From the NCBI GenBank assembly GCA_021151835.1, contig JAGKWO010000052.1:1-27811 (forward strand): a stretch of 27,811 bases of DNA, read 5' to 3'. The stretch is from Gammaproteobacteria bacterium (GTDB lineage: Bacteria; Pseudomonadota; Gammaproteobacteria; Pseudomonadales; Cellvibrionaceae). This document shows positions 24,021 through 27,811 of this stretch, one piece after another; position 1 is the first letter of the stretch, and each line of letters opens with the position of its first letter. The notes beneath the pieces are model-generated. The model made no database searches. It was not told the DNA's origin and saw nothing but the letters and a program-made list of their open reading frames with translations. The position numbers and the translations under genes are program-made.

Positions 24021-25244
24021 ATGCACGTAACCGAAATATTTTTAATTGCAATGCTGATCATTTTCACAGTGCCCTACTTAATCTGGCGTCTGGGAAATAC
24101 CGACTATTATGCACCACTCGTGGTGGTACAAATCATTGCGGGAATTCTGTTGGGCCCGGGCATTTTGGGTGCCGTCTATCCGGAATATTACCAGTTTGTT
24201 TTTGCCGCACCGGTTATCCAATCACTGAATGGTATTGCCTGGTGGGCAGTTATGATTTTTGTGATGATAGCTGGCCTTGAACTGGATTTAAAACAAACCT
24301 GGAAGTACAAGCGCGAAAGCGCTATCACCGCCGGTTTGGCCTTGGGAAGCCCGTTGATACTCGGCTGTATTGCTGGTTTGGCATTATTGAAATTCAGCGA
24401 AGGCTGGATGGGAGCAGAAGCCTATTCGTGGCAATTTGTAGTGGGTATTGGAATGTCTTGCGCAGTTACCGCCTTACCAATCCTGATGCTGTTCATGGAA
24501 AAGCTGGAGATTTTGCGCCATCCGATTGGCCAGCGAATACTGCGTTACGCCAGCCTAGACGACATAGCTATTTGGGCAGTCCTGGCATTGATTCTGTTGG
24601 ATTGGGATCGCATAGGCCGACAAGCGTTATTTATTGTAGGTTTTGTCCCCGTTGCCTATTTGTTTAGAAAATTGATGATTCGCCTGCAGGAGAAGGATCG
24701 TTGGTATGCCCTGTTTATTTGGCTGGCACTCTGCGGTTACTCGGCAGACTGGTGTGGATTGCATTTTATGGTGGGCGCATTCCTTTCCGGTGCAGTATTG
24801 GATTCAGAGTGGTTCAACCAGGAAGACATGGACAAGTTGCGTCACTTTATTTTGTTAACCGTAATGCCGGTCTTCTTCCTGAGCACCGGGCTGCGCACAA
24901 ATTGGGAAGTAGGCGGGTATACCGTATTTATGGCGGCAATTGTACTTTTAGTCGCAGCAGTCGCCGGTAAACTTATTGGGGTTCGCATTGCCGGGAAAAT
25001 ATTGAAGTGGAAAGAGGGTGAAGCTTCCATCATTGGCTGGCTGTTGCAGACCAAAGCACTCATTATGATTATTTTTGCCAATATACTACTCGACAAGCAC
25101 ATTATTACCAGCGAGACCTTCACCGCGCTCTTGTTGATGGCTGTATTCAGCACCATGCTGACCATTCCCATCGTTGCACCAAAGCTGTACAAAATGCGCC
25201 ACGGGTTGATTGGCAAAGCTGAGGCGCTGGAGACGAGCAAATAA
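24021..25244 (+). CDS. CPA2-type cation:proton antiporter
   Basis: 407 aa with about 11-13 hydrophobic helices, of the Kef/NapA-like (CPA2) family. Signatures: AGILLGPGILG, MIAGLELDL, SCAVTALPILMLFMEKLEIL and the paired transport aspartates in ASLDDIAIW (D180, D181), then FMVGAFLSGAVLD. No RCK/TrkA nucleotide domain is attached. I take the ATG at 24021, 9 nt after AAGGAG, rather than the TTG at 24012, which is too close. It exchanges Na+ or K+ for H+ across the inner membrane. As last gene of the rightward arm, just before a terminator, it may provide pH or ion balance, or move the product; members of this family placed in biosynthetic clusters are usually only guessed to do so. Confidence 0.88.
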   Translation: MHVTEIFLIAMLIIFTVPYLIWRLGNTDYYAPLVVVQIIAGILLGPGILGAVYPEYYQFVFAAPVIQSLNGIAWWAVMIFVMIAGLELDLKQTWKYKRESAITAGLALGSPLILGCIAGLALLKFSEGWMGAEAYSWQFVVGIGMSCAVTALPILMLFMEKLEILRHPIGQRILRYASLDDIAIWAVLALILLDWDRIGRQALFIVGFVPVAYLFRKLMIRLQEKDRWYALFIWLALCGYSADWCGLHFMVGAFLSGAVLDSEWFNQEDMDKLRHFILLTVMPVFFLSTGLRTNWEVGGYTVFMAAIVLLVAAVAGKLIGVRIAGKILKWKEGEASIIGWLLQTKALIMIIFANILLDKHIITSETFTALLLMAVFSTMLTIPIVAPKLYKMRHGLIGKAEALETSK

Positions 25245-25271
25245 TCACTTCCCTTCCCTTTGTTAGCACCT

Positions 25272-25313
25272 AAAACAAAAACGCCCTGCACTCTGGATGC
25301 AGGGAGTTTTTTT
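25272..25313. terminator. Intrinsic terminator ending the rightward arm
   Basis: Stem CCCTGCA (25284-25290) and TGCAGGG (25298-25304) with a 7-nt loop is followed by AGTTTTTTT. An A-rich stretch (25272-25281) on the other side gives T-rich RNA on the minus strand, so it may also serve the gene ending at 25381. Confidence 0.85.
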
Positions 25314-25380
25314 ATTAGCTCAGTCCAGTTGACCCATACACTGTGGTCATTAGTGTTGTAACCGAGTACCCCGGGCGCTA

Positions 25381-25881
25381 TCAGGCCACGGTTAACGCGT
25401 TGACCCTGGTTTTTACCAGGGTTCCGTGGGCTTCGGCAACCAGCGCCCTGGACCTTTGGTTAAGGCCCTGAATTTCGCATTGAAAGGTGGCGACGTAAGC
25501 ATCTGAATCCACAATTCTGGTGGAGACTATCAATTCCTTCGTCAGTTGCGTATGTATGCTGATTTCGCATTCAGAGACTATGCAATCTTCAAAAATGCCA
25601 TTGCCCGCCAGGCGCGCAGCACAGTCGAGGATATTACCCAGGGCGACCAGGGGAATAGTCGTATTCAGGTTGCGCTTAACCAGCCGGAGGGTTATACGAC
25701 CACGGTATTTTGCACAACGAATCTCGAAATCTTTTTTTAAGGGATGGGCATCGATAAAGGATTCACCCTGGATCATAGGAACCACCTGGCAGGATAATAA
25801 AAACCCGCCGCACCCAAGCAATTTACCGTTCTCCAAGGGGTGGTGCGGCGGGGGAAGAGCTTCACTTGCCAGTGTGCTCAT
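25381..25881 (-). CDS. Hotdog-fold-like protein, possible thioesterase
   Basis: 166 aa from the ATG at 25881 (a GTG one codon earlier is possible). I do not recognise a firm family. The central helix-like stretch TTIPLVALGNILDCAARLAG followed by strands SECEISIHTQLTKELIVSTRIVDSDAYVATFQCEIQG and ALVAEAHGTLVK resembles PaaI/DUF4442-type hotdog thioesterases, in which a helix is wrapped by a beta sheet. The N-terminal DAHPLKKDFEIRCAKYRGRITLRL could be strand 1. There is no signal peptide. Upstream lies a direct-repeat pair typical of AraC regulators (25934-25963), and the next gene encodes one. It could release an acyl product from CoA in the neighbouring cluster, but it stands outside the rightward arm's terminator, so this is only a suggestion. 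Confidence 0.55.
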   Translation of the reverse strand: MSTLASEALPPPHHPLENGKLLGCGGFLLSCQVVPMIQGESFIDAHPLKKDFEIRCAKYRGRITLRLVKRNLNTTIPLVALGNILDCAARLAGNGIFEDCIVSECEISIHTQLTKELIVSTRIVDSDAYVATFQCEIQGLNQRSRALVAEAHGTLVKTRVNALTVA

Positions 25882-25933
25882 CACCGATACTGAGTGTTAA
25901 TGTTTTTCTAAAATTTGTTACCACAACACAGAT

Positions 25934-25963
25934 AGTTGAAGTTATTTTTATTTAAGTTGAAGT
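25934..25963. promoter_or_regulatory. Direct repeats 21 bp apart, AraC-type site candidate
   Basis: AGTTGAAGT occurs at 25934-25942 and again at 25955-25963, a 21-bp period equal to two helical turns, which is the spacing many AraC proteins bind. It lies about 50-80 bp upstream of the hotdog-like gene and just past the 3' end of the AraC gene. Confidence 0.5.
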
Positions 25964-26018
25964 GCTGACGAACAGGCCTACAGGAACTTGAACCATCCGT
26001 TTCTTATGCCTGGTTGCA

Positions 26019-27197
26019 TTACCTGCTTTCAGTTTCTGTTTCCTGCCGTCTATCAATGAGGGATTTATACATCTTTGGCGTGCATCCGTACTCTTCCTTG
26101 AATAATTTATTGAAATAAGAAACGTTTTTATAACCGACCGAATAGGCGATCTCAGCAATATTTGCATTTACGTCCAGGGACAACAGGCGGGCGGTTTCTG
26201 TTAAACGCAGCTTATTTAAGTAGCCAGTGAAGGTGTAACCCAGCTCTGATTTGAGTATCTCATTGATCTTGGTCCGGCTTACGCCTATTGCAATTTCCAT
26301 GGCCTCCAGGCTGACCTCCGCATTGGCATAGTGGGTTGCCATGTATTGCAAAATCGCGCGCTTGTCCCGGTCGCGGTGGGATTCTATGCTCAGCTGCTGA
26401 TAGGCCACCAGGGGTCGATCACGCAGGGCTTTTTGATTGAGATCCTGAATAATCACTGCCGTATATTGACGAAAAAACCAAATCGCAAACCCGCCCCACA
26501 CCAACAAGAACACGCCACCAAACAGGTAAAGATAAAACCAATTTCGCCCCACCAGGGTTAATTCGGTGATCTGCACATTGGTGTCTACTTCAAACGGGCT
26601 TTGAAACGTATTTCCAAAAATAATGCGTGAGACTGAGGTGAGCGAGTAAGCACGGCGCGACAAATCCACTTTATTTCTGTCGAACCACCATTGCGGAGTT
26701 TCCAGGCGAGTTAAATCTACCGAAATGTAGCGCCAATCCTCGTTGCACGAAAAAAATGCCCCAGGAATTCGATAACTTGTCGGATCATTTTTTTGGCTGA
26801 CACCTTCATCGAATGTCGCCAAGGAGAAACTCAGCATGTTACTGGATGAACATTTTGCATTGAACAATGCTTTGTTATAGCGGGAAAAATCCATCTCCTG
26901 TCGCTGCTCGGTACTCGGGCCAAATACCATTGAAATGCCGGCATAGGGGTACTTGGCCTGACGGGACAGGTTGAAATCAAAATTCAAACTGAATTGGGTG
27001 TCGTTAACCCTGATACTTGTGCGCCCACCCTCCAACTCATCAGTGTTTGATTCAACGTGCCAGGGAACACTGCTCCGGTTGTCGGGTAATAATGAGAGCG
27101 TCAGAAAAGTATTAATGAAGCAGAGGTAACCCAAAGCACCAGTCACCAACGCCAGGGCGATAAAAATGATGAATGTTTTCTTGAAAAAATCCTGCAT
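26019..27197 (-). CDS. Membrane-anchored AraC-family regulator with periplasmic sensor
   Basis: 392 aa. A first hydrophobic segment (about 8-30), a periplasmic domain rich in beta strands (about 31-225; for example FSLNFDFNLS, YAGISMVFG, WRYISVDLTRL), a second membrane helix (WFYLYLFGGVFLLVWGGFAIWFF, about 227-249) and a cytoplasmic C-terminal AraC domain (about 285-385). The latter contains both helix-turn-helix units, with VSLEAMEIAIGVSRTKINEIL and IAEIAYSVGYKNVSYFNKLFKEEYGCTPKMYK. The sensor looks like a galactose-binding/CBM-type sandwich, suiting a sugar or polysaccharide fragment as signal (inference). The ATG at 27197 follows an in-frame TGA. The leader is only about 30-40 nt beyond a strong terminator, so the promoter must be very close or rely on readthrough. 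Confidence 0.87.
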   Translation of the reverse strand: MQDFFKKTFIIFIALALVTGALGYLCFINTFLTLSLLPDNRSSVPWHVESNTDELEGGRTSIRVNDTQFSLNFDFNLSRQAKYPYAGISMVFGPSTEQRQEMDFSRYNKALFNAKCSSSNMLSFSLATFDEGVSQKNDPTSYRIPGAFFSCNEDWRYISVDLTRLETPQWWFDRNKVDLSRRAYSLTSVSRIIFGNTFQSPFEVDTNVQITELTLVGRNWFYLYLFGGVFLLVWGGFAIWFFRQYTAVIIQDLNQKALRDRPLVAYQQLSIESHRDRDKRAILQYMATHYANAEVSLEAMEIAIGVSRTKINEILKSELGYTFTGYLNKLRLTETARLLSLDVNANIAEIAYSVGYKNVSYFNKLFKEEYGCTPKMYKSLIDRRQETETESR

Positions 27198-27225
27198 TCA
27201 TTTTGACCATTATTATTTTTAGTTT

Positions 27226-27271
27226 CTAAAAACGAAAAACCTGTTTGCCCATTGCGATGGACAAACAGGTT
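27226..27271 (-). terminator. Intrinsic terminator of the DUF1552 gene
   Basis: A 15-bp stem with a single mismatch and a TGCG/CGCA tetraloop (27238-27271), beginning AACCTGTTTG, is followed on the minus strand by TTTTTCGTTTTT. It lies 17 nt after the stop codon at 27289. Strong intrinsic terminator. Confidence 0.9.
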
Positions 27272-27288
27272 CAGGATTTTACTTCAGA

Positions 27289-27811
27289 TTACAGGCCGGA
27301 AATAGTCGATACCCCCCAGTTGCGGTATGCCGCGCCGCCCGGACTTTGGTCTGCACGCAGTTTTTGACCGAGGGTTTGGTAAATTTCCACTTGGGTCTTG
27401 CCTGCCATATCCAGTACGCGGTTACCGGTGATTCCCGCACCTGCGACCAACATAGGCACATTACTGTTGCCATGCGAGTTAGCATCACCCATGTCAGAAA
27501 TTTGCGTGACTATGGTTGAGCTGAACAGGCCTGCCGCGTTGAATTTATCCAGCAGGTATTTGGTCAAGCTTTGCATGTAGGCAATGTCTTCGGTGTACTG
27601 GGCCTGGTTAAAGTGGTGCGACGAGTGAGATGCACGTCCGCCCAATTTATCGAAGATGTGGTTGTGCGCATCGTCACCAAACGCAATGGAAACCGACGCT
27701 GTCAAGTTACAGCTCAGTGCCAGCGTAATGATGTCGGACTGCAATTTAGCCATTGCGTCGAACCCGCTCACGGCAGTATTGGATGGCCGTGGACATGAAC
27801 CGCTGCTACCG
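27289..27811 (-). CDS. DUF1552-type protein, C-terminal part (5' end off window)
   Basis: Partial: the frame is open to the right edge, so only about the last 173 residues are seen. The visible sequence reads MAKLQSDIITLALSCNLTASVSIAFGDD, SHSSHHFNQAQYTEDIAYMQSLTKYLLDKF and STIVTQISDMGDANSHGNSNVPMLVAGAG. This matches the C-terminal half of DUF1552 proteins as I recall them (SxxxHHG...GD...HxxxxLPxLLAG). Members are usually exported and of unknown function, with an alkaline-phosphatase-like appearance in the related DUF1501 family. A GTG at 27771 is an internal codon, not the start. A strong terminator follows the stop. Confidence 0.75.
   Translation of the reverse strand, partial: GSSGSCPRPSNTAVSGFDAMAKLQSDIITLALSCNLTASVSIAFGDDAHNHIFDKLGGRASHSSHHFNQAQYTEDIAYMQSLTKYLLDKFNAAGLFSSTIVTQISDMGDANSHGNSNVPMLVAGAGITGNRVLDMAGKTQVEIYQTLGQKLRADQSPGGAAYRNWGVSTISGL

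Noticed and set aside
1..27811. CRISPR arrays, tRNA/rRNA genes, insertion sequences, prophage or integrase signatures
   Set aside because: Looked for regularly spaced repeats, tRNA-like clover-leaf ends and transposase or integrase motifs; none seen. The repeats found are isolated inverted or direct pairs.

Overview
The window looks like a chromosomal segment of a plant-polysaccharide-degrading gammaproteobacterium, most likely Cellvibrio or a close relative. This is inferred from the mix of genes: a family 2 carbohydrate-binding module (CBM2), a GH97 lipoprotein, an MdtC/MuxC-type RND pump, a membrane-tethered AraC regulator and a DUF1552 protein. No rRNA, tRNA, CRISPR array, transposase or integrase gene was seen.

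Layout. 62-3145: RND efflux permease (+). 3377-6172: PAS-GAF-PAS-GGDEF-EAL cyclic-di-GMP enzyme (+). 6287-6997: FadR-type GntR regulator (+), convergent with a GH97 alpha-glycosidase lipoprotein (7197-9137, -). 9138-9744: long non-coding region with several inverted repeats. 9745-10326: small outer-membrane beta-barrel protein (+). 10412-25244: the centre of interest, a two-armed divergent cluster. 25381-27811: hotdog-like protein, membrane AraC regulator and the 3' part of a DUF1552 gene, all (-).

The central cluster. The leftward arm, in transcription order, is a TusA-like sulfur carrier, a cysteine-desulfurase-like PLP enzyme, an extended SDR, a PaaK-like adenylating enzyme, a FOXRED2/ERFAD-like flavoprotein, a secreted cupin-CBM2 fusion and a HupE/UreJ-like membrane protein, followed by an HxlR regulator. 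The rightward arm is a methyltransferase, a membrane-SnoaL fusion, a HisC-like aminotransferase, a complete TrpB and TrpA, and a CPA2-type antiporter, closed by a terminator. The 371-bp divergent promoter region carries a perfect 20-bp inverted repeat. A related operator-like palindrome precedes the outer-membrane protein gene at 9745.

My reading (inference) is that this is an uncharacterised biosynthetic or self-protection cluster. Tryptophan synthase and the aminotransferase would supply an indole amino acid or oxo acid, the flavoprotein, SDR and methyltransferase would tailor it, and the adenylating enzyme with the desulfurase/TusA pair could place sulfur on a carboxylate. The product cannot be told from sequence. 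A second possibility is that trpBA is an extra, insensitive copy protecting against a tryptophan-synthase or tryptophan-analogue inhibitor. TrpA carries Glu at the position of catalytic Asp60, which bears on both ideas.
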